Origin: Mycolicibacterium sp. BiH015
Lineage (GTDB): Bacteria > Actinomycetota > Actinomycetes > Mycobacteriales > Mycobacteriaceae
DNA length: 64,000 bases
Direction of reading: 5' to 3'
NCBI RefSeq assembly: GCF_027706845.1
Contig: NZ_JAQGCZ010000004.1
Location: 434,001-498,000, forward strand
Part shown: one piece after another, positions 28,052-36,126 of the stretch
Numbering within the stretch: the stretch's first letter is position 1
Layout: the number at the start of each line of letters is the position of its first letter
Program-made: the position numbers and the translations under genes
Notes under the pieces: model-generated
Seen by the model: only the letters and a program-made list of their open reading frames with translations
What the model was told of the DNA's origin: nothing
Database searches by the model: none

Positions 28052-28738
28052 GTGAACCGCGCCTCGCTGGAGAAGGATCCCCATGAAGTGGCGTCGATGT
28101 TCGACGGGGTGGCGCGCCGCTATGACCTCACCAACACGGTGCTTTCCCTGGGGCAGGACCGCTTCTGGCGACGCGCCACGCGCGAGGCGCTGCGGCTGAC
28201 CCCGGCGGACAAGGTGCTCGACCTGGCGGCGGGCACGGCGGTGTCGACGGTGGAGCTGGCCACCTCGGGCGCCTGGTGCGTGGCGGCGGATTTCTCCGTC
28301 GGGATGCTCGCCGCGGGCGCGGCACGCAATGTTCCGAAGGTCGCCGGTGATGCGACCAAGCTGCCGTTCGCCGACGAGTCCTTCGATGCGGTGACGATCA
28401 GCTTCGGGCTGCGCAATGTCGTCGACCACTCGGCGGGCTTGCGTGAGATGGCCCGGGTGACGCGGTCGGGTGGACGGCTGGTGGTGTGTGAGTTCTCGAC
28501 GCCGACCTTCGCGCCGTTCGCCACCGCGTACAAGGAATATCTGATGCGGGCGCTGCCACGCATGGCGTCGGCGGTGTCGTCGAACCCAGACGCGTACGTG
28601 TACCTGGCCGAGTCGATCAGGGCGTGGCCCGATCAGGCGGATCTCGCCCGGCGCATCGAGGCGGCCGGGTGGACGAATGTGCGCTGGCGCAACCTGTCCG
28701 GCGGGATCGTCGCACTGCACGCCGCCACCAAACCCTGA
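28052..28738 (+). CDS. menG: Demethylmenaquinone methyltransferase
   Basis: MenG (UbiE family; called MenH in older mycobacterial annotation) transfers a methyl group from S-adenosylmethionine to demethylmenaquinone, the last ring-building step of menaquinone. The 228-residue protein has family segments [20 protein letters not shown], the SAM-binding VLDLAAGT and [18 protein letters not shown]. It is complete but at the short end for the family. The GTG start is supported by the -10 hexamer 7 bases upstream. Position after mgtA matches Rv0558. It is followed directly by a palindromic repeat. Confidence 0.92.
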   Translation: MNRASLEKDPHEVASMFDGVARRYDLTNTVLSLGQDRFWRRATREALRLTPADKVLDLAAGTAVSTVELATSGAWCVAADFSVGMLAAGAARNVPKVAGDATKLPFADESFDAVTISFGLRNVVDHSAGLREMARVTRSGGRLVVCEFSTPTFAPFATAYKEYLMRALPRMASAVSSNPDAYVYLAESIRAWPDQADLARRIEAAGWTNVRWRNLSGGIVALHAATKP

Positions 28739-28750
28739 GAGACCCGTCAC

Positions 28751-28820
28751 CTCGCACCGCGAGCGCGCGTGTCTGCACGCCGCCGCGCCGCAAACATTGG
28801 CATTTCGCGCGCGTTCGCGG
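28751..28820 (+). repeat. Interspersed GC-rich palindromic repeat, copy 1
   Basis: CCGCGAGCGCGCG (28757-28769) and CGCGCGTTCGCGG (28808-28820) form arms with one mismatch around a loop of 38 bases. The left end GCACCGCGAGCGCGCG is shared with the copies at 32169 and 32678. It lies 12 bases after the menG stop and may work as its terminator. Confidence 0.65.
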
Positions 28821-28856
28821 CCCGCGAAAGCGGCCTTCCCGCACGCGCAACGGCGC

Positions 28857-28862
28857 TAGCGT
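28857..28862 (+). promoter_or_regulatory. -10 element of leaderless lipase-like gene
   Basis: TAGCGT ends 6 bases before the ATG at 28869 with no Shine-Dalgarno sequence. Confidence 0.6.
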
Positions 28863-28868
28863 TCCGTC

Positions 28869-29927
28869 ATGCTGCTTGGACGCCACGCCGATCCCAACGC
28901 CACCCTGGGCACCGATCCTCGCGCGGACCCGCGCATGGTGGCGGCATTCGCCCGCTTCGGCCTCGACGGAAGGCTGCCCTCGAGCGGTCTGTCCGTCGGC
29001 TCGCCGCTCGACGAGCGGTATGCGTACGCCGCGATGAGCGAAGAGGGCATGGGCGCCATCTTCGACGTGCTCGCAACCGAACTCCCATCTCCTTCGGACG
29101 TCTCCACCACCACGTCGACGATTCCCGGTCCCGACGGCAACGACATCACCGTCTACATCAGCCGCCCCACCGATGCGCAGGGCACCGTACCCGGCATCGT
29201 GCACCTGCACGGCGGCGGTATGGCGATCGCGAGTGCCGGCGACCTTGCCTACATCCGGCTGCGCGAACATCTGGCATCGACGGGTGTGGTCGTCATCGGA
29301 GTCGAATTCCGAAACAGCGGTGGCAAATTGGGCCCGCACCCGTTCCCCGCCGGGTTGAACGACTGTGCCGCGGCGGCCCGCTGGGCCAGCGTCAACCGTG
29401 CGGATCTCGGTGTCGGCCCCATTGTCGTCTGCGGCGAGTCCGGGGGAGGAAACCTGACTCTGACGTTGGCGCACAAGGCGAAACGCGAAGGGTGGATCGA
29501 CGAGATCGCGGGTTTCTACGCACAGTGCCCGTTCATCTCGAACCGTTGGCTGGAAGACTGCCAGGACCTGCCGTCGTTGAAGGAGAACGACGGATACTTC
29601 ATCAGTTGCGAACAGCTGGCGCTGCTCGGCTCGCTGTACGACCCTGACGGGACGCACGCGCACGATGCCACGTGCTGGGCGTCGGCCGCCACCGATCAGG
29701 AATTGAAAGGGCTTCCACCGCACATCATTTCGGTCAACGAGCTCGATCCGCTGCGTGACGAAGGACTTCAGTACTACCGCAGGCTGCTGCGGGCCGGGGT
29801 GCCCACGGTCGGTCGCGTCGTCGCCGGCACGTGCCACGGCGGAGACCTGCTGTTCGGCAACGCTTTACCGGACGTGTTCTCGGCCAGCGTGCGTGACGTC
29901 GCCGGATTCGCGAAGTCCCTCAGCTGA
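28869..29927 (+). CDS. Alpha/beta hydrolase of the hormone-sensitive lipase (Lip) family
   Basis: A 352-residue carboxylesterase of the HSL family. The oxyanion-hole motif HLHGGGMA (about residues 113-120) and the nucleophile elbow CGESGGGN (Ser near residue 190) are diagnostic. The late acid is probably in NELDPLRDEG; the usual catalytic His lies in the GTCHGGD region. Substrates are likely short- or medium-chain esters. The start is set by TAGCGT 6 bases upstream. Its last 8 bases overlap the convergent oxidoreductase gene. Confidence 0.82.
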   Translation: MLLGRHADPNATLGTDPRADPRMVAAFARFGLDGRLPSSGLSVGSPLDERYAYAAMSEEGMGAIFDVLATELPSPSDVSTTTSTIPGPDGNDITVYISRPTDAQGTVPGIVHLHGGGMAIASAGDLAYIRLREHLASTGVVVIGVEFRNSGGKLGPHPFPAGLNDCAAAARWASVNRADLGVGPIVVCGESGGGNLTLTLAHKAKREGWIDEIAGFYAQCPFISNRWLEDCQDLPSLKENDGYFISCEQLALLGSLYDPDGTHAHDATCWASAATDQELKGLPPHIISVNELDPLRDEGLQYYRRLLRAGVPTVGRVVAGTCHGGDLLFGNALPDVFSASVRDVAGFAKSLS

Positions 29928-31485
29928 CCCGGTCGTCGAGCGCTTGGTGCGCGGCGTTGTACCCGGGGATGAACGTGATTCCCGGGCCGCCGTGGCAGCC
30001 GGCGCCGCCGAGGTAGAGACCGTCGATAGGCACCGGCAGATCGAGAAAGCCGGTAGGGCCAGGACGGTTGGGTCCCATCAGATCTGGATGCAGCAGCCCG
30101 TGGCAAAAGTCACCTGACGGCGCGCCGAACATCGTGTTCATGTGATAGGGCGCGAACGTGATGTGCCGGATCTGGATGTCGCGGAAGTCGGGAGCATAGC
30201 GGCAGATTTTGTCGACGACCTTCTCTGCCATCACGTTCTTGAGGTGACCGTGCTGCTCGCGGTCGGTTTCGACGGGGAACGCGTAGGCGTACACACTGGC
30301 GGCGTGCTTGCCTGCGGGTGCCATCCCGGCGTCGTGCACCGACGGGATCTGCATGCCCATCGACGGGTTGTCCGGGATCACGCCGCGGCGGCATTCCTCC
30401 CATTGACGTTGCTGTTCCTCGGGGGAGTTGAACATCCCGATCGAGCCCTGCATGCCGGGCTCGTTCAGGAAGTCATACGGCGGGGCGAACGTCGGCAGGC
30501 CGTCGAGGGCGAAGTGGATCTGCACAAACGACGCCCGGTGATCGCGCCCGGTCAGACGGGAGGCCAGGTCGGCGGGGAGCCGTTCGGCGCCGACCATGTC
30601 GAGCAGCGTGGTGTCGGGCGCGAGCGTCGACACGACGATCGGCGCATCGAGCTGGGAGCCGTCACGTAATCGCACCCCGGCGACCCGGTCGCCGGCGACG
30701 ACGATGCTGTCGACTTTCGCTCGGTACTTGATCTCTCCGCCGGCGGCGAGGAACTGCTCGAGCAGATGGTTGCAGAGCGCGCCGATGCCGCCTTCCAATT
30801 TCGTCATCATCGCGGTGGTGTCGTCAGGCACGGCCAGAGCGAACGCCAAACACGTTGCGCTGCCAGGGGTGTAAGGCCCGCGGTAGGTCGAGTTGATGGC
30901 CAGGAAGGCGAGCATGCTGCGCAACACCGCATGCTTGCTCCGGTCGGGCAGATAGCGGTCGATGGCATCCATCGCGGTGCCGAACAGCACGTCGTGGATC
31001 GCTCGGCGCTCCGCTTCGTTGCTGGCGCAGGCGTACATCTCGTCGATGGTCTTCGGGGGTGTACGCACATCGAAGCGGCCCAGTGCTTTCGCCGGACCTT
31101 GACTCCAGGCCAGCAGCCCGGCCATCCCCATCACCGCGTCGTTCCCGTGCTTCTCGCCGAGGTGCGTCATGAACTTCATCGGATCGCGGTAGAAGATCAT
31201 CGGCTCGTCACCGTCGTCGCCGAGATTGACGGACATGACCTCGGTCTCGATCGTCGGAAGCCCGTCGAGGCCGAGTTCCTTGGCGACCACCGCAGGGGTG
31301 GGGAACTGCACCGAACCTGCGATCTCGTAGCGGAACCCGTCGATCAACTCGACGGTTGCCGCCATGCCGCCGGCGTAGGTGTTCGCTTCCAGGCAGACGG
31401 TGCGCAGACCCGCGTTCTGCAACAGGAAAGCCGCGGTGAGGCCGTTGTGGCCCGCGCCGATGACAATCGCGTCGTAATCACTCAT
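29920..31485 (-). CDS. FAD-dependent oxidoreductase of the phytoene desaturase/CrtI type
   Basis: A 521-residue flavoprotein. The N-terminal dinucleotide fold reads IVIGAGHNGLTAAFLLQNAG, with CLEANTYAGGMA after it. The C-terminal FAD-binding segment reads LYLGGAGCHGGPGITFIPGY, where the Gly-rich CHGGPG stretch is typical of the CrtI-like NAD(P)/FAD oxidoreductases in actinobacteria. No carotenoid genes lie nearby, so the substrate is open. The ATG at 31485 is supported by TATTCT 6 bases upstream, suggesting a leaderless mRNA. It is divergent from a TetR gene with two palindromic operators between them. Confidence 0.82.
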   Translation of the reverse strand: MSDYDAIVIGAGHNGLTAAFLLQNAGLRTVCLEANTYAGGMAATVELIDGFRYEIAGSVQFPTPAVVAKELGLDGLPTIETEVMSVNLGDDGDEPMIFYRDPMKFMTHLGEKHGNDAVMGMAGLLAWSQGPAKALGRFDVRTPPKTIDEMYACASNEAERRAIHDVLFGTAMDAIDRYLPDRSKHAVLRSMLAFLAINSTYRGPYTPGSATCLAFALAVPDDTTAMMTKLEGGIGALCNHLLEQFLAAGGEIKYRAKVDSIVVAGDRVAGVRLRDGSQLDAPIVVSTLAPDTTLLDMVGAERLPADLASRLTGRDHRASFVQIHFALDGLPTFAPPYDFLNEPGMQGSIGMFNSPEEQQRQWEECRRGVIPDNPSMGMQIPSVHDAGMAPAGKHAASVYAYAFPVETDREQHGHLKNVMAEKVVDKICRYAPDFRDIQIRHITFAPYHMNTMFGAPSGDFCHGLLHPDLMGPNRPGPTGFLDLPVPIDGLYLGGAGCHGGPGITFIPGYNAAHQALDDRVS

Positions 31486-31491
31486 CGGGTG

Positions 31492-31555
31492 AGAATATGT
31501 CAGTACTGACACAATATGGTCAGAACTGACATATCTGGATGCTGATGCGTACGCT
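31492..31555. promoter_or_regulatory. Divergent leaderless promoters flanking two TetR operator palindromes
   Basis: The 14-base perfect palindrome TGTCAGTACTGACA spans 31498-31511, and a second site GTCAGAACTGAC spans 31519-31530. On the left, minus-strand TATTCT (31492-31497) ends 6 bases before the oxidoreductase ATG. On the right, TACGCT (31550-31555) ends 6 bases before the TetR GTG. A TetR dimer bound here would block the oxidoreductase promoter directly and probably its own promoter as well. Confidence 0.75.
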
Positions 31556-31561
31556 CCCCGT

Positions 31562-32161
31562 GTGGCCGACACCCCGAATTTGCACGAGCTGCGGCGACGG
31601 TCCACGCGGGATGCTCTTCGTCAGGCTGCGCTGAGCAGTTTCGCGGCCAGGGGCTTCGCGAACGTGACGGTGACGGAATTGGCGCGCGAGGCCGGCGTCA
31701 CCGAGCGCACCTTCTTCCGCCACTTCCCGACCAAGGAAGCGGTCCTGTTCCAGGACTACGAGACGCAGGTGGAGTGGCTGGCCGAAGCGCTGGCGCGGCG
31801 ACCGCGATCTGAGTCGGTGTTCGATGCGGTGCTCGCCGCCATTGCCAGCTTTCCCTACGACCTCGAGGTGGTACGGCAGGCGGCGACCGCGCGTAACGAG
31901 CTGATCAGCGCCGAGCGTATCGCCGGACACCTCCGCGTGGTGCAGGCGTCGTTCGCGACGGTGCTCACCGACTTCGTCACGGCGCGCTACGCCGATATCC
32001 CCGACATCGAGTTGGTCGCCGAGGTTGCCGGCGCCGCTCTGGCCGCGGCTCTCGTTGTGGCGGTTGAGCATTGGGGCCGTGACGGCTGCACGGGAGACCT
32101 CGCCGCAATTACCGCGTCGAGCATGGGTCTGGTGCGGTCAGGTCTCGCCCCGCTGTGCTGA
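31562..32161 (+). CDS. TetR-family transcriptional regulator
   Basis: A 199-residue TetR protein. The helix-turn-helix is clear at residues about 33-56 (VTELAREAGVTERTFFRHFP), followed by a C-terminal domain of the type common in mycobacterial regulators of flavoprotein or efflux genes. The GTG at 31562 is preceded by TACGCT at 6 bases. Its likely target is the divergent FAD oxidoreductase and itself, through the paired TGTCAG palindromes. It is followed by a palindromic repeat. Confidence 0.85.
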   Translation: MADTPNLHELRRRSTRDALRQAALSSFAARGFANVTVTELAREAGVTERTFFRHFPTKEAVLFQDYETQVEWLAEALARRPRSESVFDAVLAAIASFPYDLEVVRQAATARNELISAERIAGHLRVVQASFATVLTDFVTARYADIPDIELVAEVAGAALAAALVVAVEHWGRDGCTGDLAAITASSMGLVRSGLAPLC

Positions 32162-32168
32162 CGTCGGC

Positions 32169-32238
32169 TCGGCACCGCGAGCGCGCGCGTCTGTCCGCCG
32201 ACACGCCGCAATCCTCGGCATTCGGCGCGCACTCGTCA
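32169..32238 (+). repeat. Interspersed GC-rich palindromic repeat, copy 2
   Basis: The segment starts GGCACCGCGAGCGCGCGCG and contains GACACGCCGC, both shared with copy 3. The right arm is degraded compared with copies 1 and 3. It lies 8-10 bases after the TetR stop codon in the same orientation as that gene, like copy 1 behind menG. Confidence 0.6.
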
Positions 32239-32248
32239 CCGCCGAGTG

Positions 32249-32668
32249 TCACCTACCGTCCCAGAGTCGCATCGTCTCGTCACACACCTGCGCGTCGTGG
32301 ATCTGCTGAAAGTTGCGGCCACCCCTGCTGAATGTCGCGACAACTGCTGCGGGGCAGAGGGATTCGACGACGGGAACGTCCTGCCACCGGCACGGCCGGA
32401 CGTGGACCAGGTCGACGTCCGCACCGTCGGTGTCGTAGAAGTACGGGCCGTCGATGCGGCCCAGCCAGTAGAGCCCGTCGCTGTCGCGCGCCCATGCGAA
32501 TGACCCGTCCGGCACCTCGGCGAACCGCTCCACCCGCCGCGCCAGCTGCGGGCCGTGTCCGCGGTCGCCGAACCCGCAGAGCCCCAGCGACAGTGCGCGC
32601 TCCCGAGTCAACCGTGGGTCGACGTCGTCGCTGCGGGAGCGCAGGGGCGCCCTGTACACGAATGTCAC
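32249..32668 (-). CDS. Conserved-looking hypothetical protein
   Basis: A 139-residue protein of unknown function. It starts VTFVYRAPLRSRSDDVDPRL. Its centre has an aromatic and Asp-rich stretch (WARDSDGLYWLGRIDGPYFY), and the C-terminal half is compact (DVPVVESLCPAAVVATFSRG, then FQQIHDAQVCDETM) with two cysteines. The GTG at 32668 avoids the arginine-rich leader produced by longer readings, which would run through a palindromic repeat. No signal peptide, membrane segment or catalytic motif is recognised. It lies between a TetR gene and menJ. Confidence 0.55.
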   Translation of the reverse strand: MTFVYRAPLRSRSDDVDPRLTRERALSLGLCGFGDRGHGPQLARRVERFAEVPDGSFAWARDSDGLYWLGRIDGPYFYDTDGADVDLVHVRPCRWQDVPVVESLCPAAVVATFSRGGRNFQQIHDAQVCDETMRLWDGR

Positions 32669-32677
32669 GCCGGCTCC

Positions 32678-32746
32678 GCAGCGAGCGCGCGTCCCCGCAC
32701 ACGAATGGCGGCGTGTCGCTGTGCAAACGCGCGCGCTCGCGGTGCC
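32678..32746 (-). repeat. Interspersed GC-rich palindromic repeat, copy 3
   Basis: Read on the minus strand it starts GGCACCGCGAGCGCGCGCG, contains GACACGCCGC and ends with GCGCGCTCGCTGC, giving a good stem of about 12 pairs. It lies about 20 bases beyond the minus-strand menJ stop, again in the orientation of the preceding gene. Confidence 0.65.
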
Positions 32747-32765
32747 AACCCGTGCAGCACGAACG

Positions 32766-34016
32766 TCACGTGAAGGGGCGGCGCTCGTCGACCCTTCGCG
32801 ACAGCGTGCCCGCGCCTCGCCACACGCGCGCAACGAGATCCTCGTCCTCGTCGGTCACGAAGTTCCCCATCACCCGCACGGCGATCTTCATCAACGTCGA
32901 CGAGCGCATCGCGACAGGCCCCGTCAGTGGCAGGAATCGCGGGTAGGTCAGCAGAAGCGCCAAGCGGCGCGCCACCGAGAAGCCCCGCGCGTAATGCGAG
33001 TGCAGAACCGACGGCCAGGCGTCCGTATACGCGCCGCACCCCAGCAGCGACACCGCCAGCCGGCCCGTCTCCAACCCGTAGTCGATACCTTCACCGTTGA
33101 GCGGGTTCACACACGCCGCGGCATCGCCGATCAGCATCCAGTTCGGGCCGGCCACCCCGGACGCCGCGCCGCCCATCGGCAGCAGCGCCGACAACCCTGC
33201 CCGCGGGTCACCCGCGAAGTCCCACTCGGCGCGGCGCAGATCGGTGTAGTAGTTCATCAGCGGCCGCAGCCCCGCGTCCGCCGGACGTTTCGCCGTGGCC
33301 AGCGCGCCGACGCCGATGTTCACCTCACCGTTGCCCAGAGGGAAGATCCAGCCGTAGCCGGGCAGCACCTCACCCGATGGGGACCGCAGCTCGAGGTGCG
33401 ACGTGATCCACGGTTCGTTGGCCCGCGGCGTGGCGATGTACCCGCGGATCGCCACGCCGTAGACCGTCTCTTTGTGCCATTCGCGGCCCAGCGCCCGGCC
33501 CAGCGTCGACCGCGCCCCGTCGGCCACGATCAACGACGAACACGTCACGACCTCACCGGAGTCGAGCACCACGGCGGACACGCGACCCCTCGAATCCTTC
33601 TCCACCGAAACAGCTTTGGCGCCCAGCTTCATCTTCGCGCCGTCGTCGACGGCGACCAGCCGGATGCGCTCGTCGAGCTCGGTGCGGGGGACGGCGCTGC
33701 TGAACGACGGGAACGACGGACCCGGCCAGGTCACCTCGACGTCCGCACCGAAGCCGGACATCCGCAGTCCCCTGTGCGCGATCCGGCCGTCGAGCCAGTC
33801 ACCCAACCCGAGCCGCCGCAATTCGGACACCGCCCGCGGCGTCAGCCCGTCGCCGCACGCCTTGTCGCGGGGGAACTGAGCGGAGTCGATGACCAACACG
33901 TCGTGGCCCGCCCGAGCCGCCCATGCCGCGGCCGACGAGCCAGCGGGTCCCGCTCCGACGACCACGACCTCGGCGCTCGACGAACCCCGGATCGCTCCGC
34001 CCGCCGGTGAGTGCAT
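32766..34016 (-). CDS. menJ: Menaquinone (beta-isoprene) reductase, geranylgeranyl-reductase family
   Basis: A 416-residue FAD-dependent reductase homologous by position and motifs to Rv0561c (MenJ), which saturates the beta-isoprene unit of menaquinone-9. The N-terminal FAD motif reads VVVVGAGPAGSSAA (residues about 17-30). The family patterns PRDKACGDGLTPRAV and LIGDAAACVNPLNGEGIDYG (FAD-contacting GD motif) are intact. It is divergent from the prenyl synthase grcC1 with start codons only 21 bases apart. The ATG at 34016 follows a CATACT hexamer by 7 bases, consistent with a very short or absent leader. Confidence 0.88.
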   Translation of the reverse strand: MHSPAGGAIRGSSSAEVVVVGAGPAGSSAAAWAARAGHDVLVIDSAQFPRDKACGDGLTPRAVSELRRLGLGDWLDGRIAHRGLRMSGFGADVEVTWPGPSFPSFSSAVPRTELDERIRLVAVDDGAKMKLGAKAVSVEKDSRGRVSAVVLDSGEVVTCSSLIVADGARSTLGRALGREWHKETVYGVAIRGYIATPRANEPWITSHLELRSPSGEVLPGYGWIFPLGNGEVNIGVGALATAKRPADAGLRPLMNYYTDLRRAEWDFAGDPRAGLSALLPMGGAASGVAGPNWMLIGDAAACVNPLNGEGIDYGLETGRLAVSLLGCGAYTDAWPSVLHSHYARGFSVARRLALLLTYPRFLPLTGPVAMRSSTLMKIAVRVMGNFVTDEDEDLVARVWRGAGTLSRRVDERRPFT

Positions 34017-34023
34017 GCTTCCC

Positions 34024-34031
34024 AGTATGTT
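34024..34031. promoter_or_regulatory. Overlapping face-to-face -10 elements of menJ and grcC1
   Basis: On the plus strand TATGTT (34026-34031) ends 6 bases before the grcC1 GTG. On the minus strand CATACT (34029-34024) ends 7 bases before the menJ ATG. The two hexamers share four bases, so one AT-rich patch may serve both directions. Confidence 0.6.
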
Positions 34032-34037
34032 GGCTGT

Positions 34038-35045
34038 GTGAGGACACCGGCGAATGTGGTGGCGGGAGTGGACTTCGGCGATGCCCAATTCGCCCAGGAC
34101 GTCCGCGACGGGGTTGCCCGTATCGAGGCGTTGATGTCCGAAGAGCTGGGCAAAGCCGACGTGCTCATGTCCGAGGCCGTCCAGCACCTCTTCCAGGCGG
34201 GCGGCAAGCGATTCCGGCCCCTGTTCACGGTGCTGTCGGCCCAACTGGGGCCCGAGCCCGACGCATGGCAGGTCACCGTCGCCGGCGCGGTCATCGAGCT
34301 GGTGCACCTGGCCACGCTGTATCACGACGACGTCATGGACGAGGCGCAGGTCCGCCGTGGCGCGCCGAGCGCCAACGCCCGATGGGGCAACAACATCGCG
34401 ATCCTGGCGGGCGACTATCTGTTCGCCACCGCGTCGCGCCTGGTCAGCAGGCTCGGCCCCGACGCGGTGCGCATCATCGCCGACACGTTCGCGCTCCTGG
34501 TCACCGGACAGATGCGCGAGACACGCGGCAGCGCCGACCACGTCGATTCCGTTGATCACTACCTGAAGGTCGTCTACGAGAAGACAGCCTGTCTGATCGC
34601 GGCGTCGGGACGGTTCGGGGCGACGTTCTCCGGCGCCGACGAGGCGCAGGTCGAGCGGTTGGCCCGGCTCGGCGGCATCGTGGGGACCGCCTTCCAGATC
34701 TCTGACGACATCATCGACATCGACAGCGACCCCGACGAGTCGGGGAAGGTGCCGGGAACCGACCTGCGCGAGGGCGTGCACACGCTGCCGGTGCTCTACG
34801 CGTTGCGCGAAACGGGACCGGACGCCGACAGGCTCCGCGAACTGCTCAAAGGCCCCGTCACCGACGACGCCGACCTGGCCGAGGCGCTGCGGTTGCTGCG
34901 TGCCTCCGACGGCATCAAGAAGGCCAAAGAAACCGTGGCCGCCTACGCCGAGGAAGCCGAAGCCGAACTCGCCCAACTTCCCGACCTTCCCGGTCGGCAG
35001 GCGCTCGCCAGCCTGGTCCAGTACACGATCAATCGCGACGGCTGA
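34038..35045 (+). CDS. grcC1: Polyprenyl diphosphate synthase GrcC1
   Basis: A 335-residue trans-prenyltransferase that should build the isoprenoid side chain of menaquinone from isopentenyl diphosphate. Both aspartate-rich metal-binding motifs are intact: DDVMD at residues 97-101 and DDIID at residues 223-227. GGKRFRP near residue 55 binds the diphosphate. Length equals Rv0562. The GTG at 34038 is preceded by TATGTT at 6 bases; a longer reading from 34011 has no support. Its partner menJ, divergent across a 21-base gap, modifies the same side chain. Confidence 0.9.
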   Translation: MRTPANVVAGVDFGDAQFAQDVRDGVARIEALMSEELGKADVLMSEAVQHLFQAGGKRFRPLFTVLSAQLGPEPDAWQVTVAGAVIELVHLATLYHDDVMDEAQVRRGAPSANARWGNNIAILAGDYLFATASRLVSRLGPDAVRIIADTFALLVTGQMRETRGSADHVDSVDHYLKVVYEKTACLIAASGRFGATFSGADEAQVERLARLGGIVGTAFQISDDIIDIDSDPDESGKVPGTDLREGVHTLPVLYALRETGPDADRLRELLKGPVTDDADLAEALRLLRASDGIKKAKETVAAYAEEAEAELAQLPDLPGRQALASLVQYTINRDG

Positions 35046-35123
35046 CCGGTCCGGAACCGATAGGGGTCGCCCGGTCGTTGCCTTTGCGATGACGTACGCA
35101 GGTTTCCGGAGGAGGAACCCACA

Positions 35124-36023
35124 ATGACTTGGCATCCGCACGCGAACAGGGCGAAGACCTTCCTGTTGCTGGTGGTGTTCTCAGGTCTCATCGTCGGCGT
35201 CGGCGCCATGTTCGGGCGCAACATCATGTTCCTGGCGGTGCTGTTCGCGCTCGGCATGAACGCCTACGTCTACTTCAACAGCGACAAACTCGCGCTGCGC
35301 GCCATGCACGCCCAGCCGGTGAACGAGATGCAGGCACCGGTGATGTACCGGATCGTGCGTGAACTGGCCACTACGGCGCGCCAGCCCATGCCGCGGCTCT
35401 ACATCAGCGACACCGCCGCGCCCAACGCATTCGCCACCGGACGAAACCCCCGCAACGCCGCCGTGTGCTGTACGACGGGCATCCTGCAGATCCTCAACGA
35501 ACGCGAGTTGCGCGCCGTCCTCGGCCACGAGCTGTCCCACGTCTACAACCGCGACATCCTCATCTCGTGTGTGGCCGGTGCGATGGCGACGGTGATCACC
35601 GCCCTGGCCAACCTCGCGTTCTTCGCCAGCATGTTCGGCGGAAACCGCGACGGCGGCACGAATCCCTTTGCAATACTTCTGGTTTCGCTGCTCGGGCCGA
35701 TCGCCGCGACGGTCATCCGGCTTGCGGTGTCGCGGTCGCGCGAGTACCAGGCCGACCAGTCCGGCGCGGAGCTGACCGGTGATCCGCTGGCTCTGGCGAG
35801 TGCGCTGCGCAAGATCAGCGCCGGGGTGGAGCGCGCCCCGCTGCCGCCCGAGCCGCAGCTGGCCGATCAGGCGCACCTGATGATCGCCAACCCGTTCCGG
35901 GCGGGCGAGAAGATCGGCAAGCTCTTCTCCACCCATCCGCCGATCGCCGACCGCATCGCGCGTCTGGAGGCGATGGCCGGACGCGGATATGGCGGCCCCG
36001 GTCAGGGCCCGGGCCTCTACTGA
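35124..36023 (+). CDS. htpX: Membrane metalloprotease HtpX
   Basis: A 299-residue M48 zinc protease that degrades damaged membrane proteins. Two N-terminal helices (residues about 11-50) precede the zinc motif [12 protein letters not shown] (His135, Glu136, His139). Two more hydrophobic helices follow (residues about 150-200), then the third ligand in SREYQAD (Glu near residue 206) and a soluble tail ending [21 protein letters not shown] lies 7 bases before the ATG. Position after grcC1 matches Rv0563. Confidence 0.93.
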   Translation: MTWHPHANRAKTFLLLVVFSGLIVGVGAMFGRNIMFLAVLFALGMNAYVYFNSDKLALRAMHAQPVNEMQAPVMYRIVRELATTARQPMPRLYISDTAAPNAFATGRNPRNAAVCCTTGILQILNERELRAVLGHELSHVYNRDILISCVAGAMATVITALANLAFFASMFGGNRDGGTNPFAILLVSLLGPIAATVIRLAVSRSREYQADQSGAELTGDPLALASALRKISAGVERAPLPPEPQLADQAHLMIANPFRAGEKIGKLFSTHPPIADRIARLEAMAGRGYGGPGQGPGLY

Positions 36024-36114
36024 GCAAATCCGGTTGCCGGATTCGGCGAAACGGCCAGCTCAACGGGCCTCTGGCCCTGCATGAGGTGGTTGCGCGCGAA
36101 ACGAAAACGCCGCT

Positions 36115-36120
36115 TAGTGT
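36115..36120 (+). promoter_or_regulatory. -10 element of leaderless GH16 gene
   Basis: TAGTGT ends 6 bases before the ATG at 36127 with no Shine-Dalgarno sequence. Confidence 0.6.
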
Positions 36121-36126
36121 CTGGTC

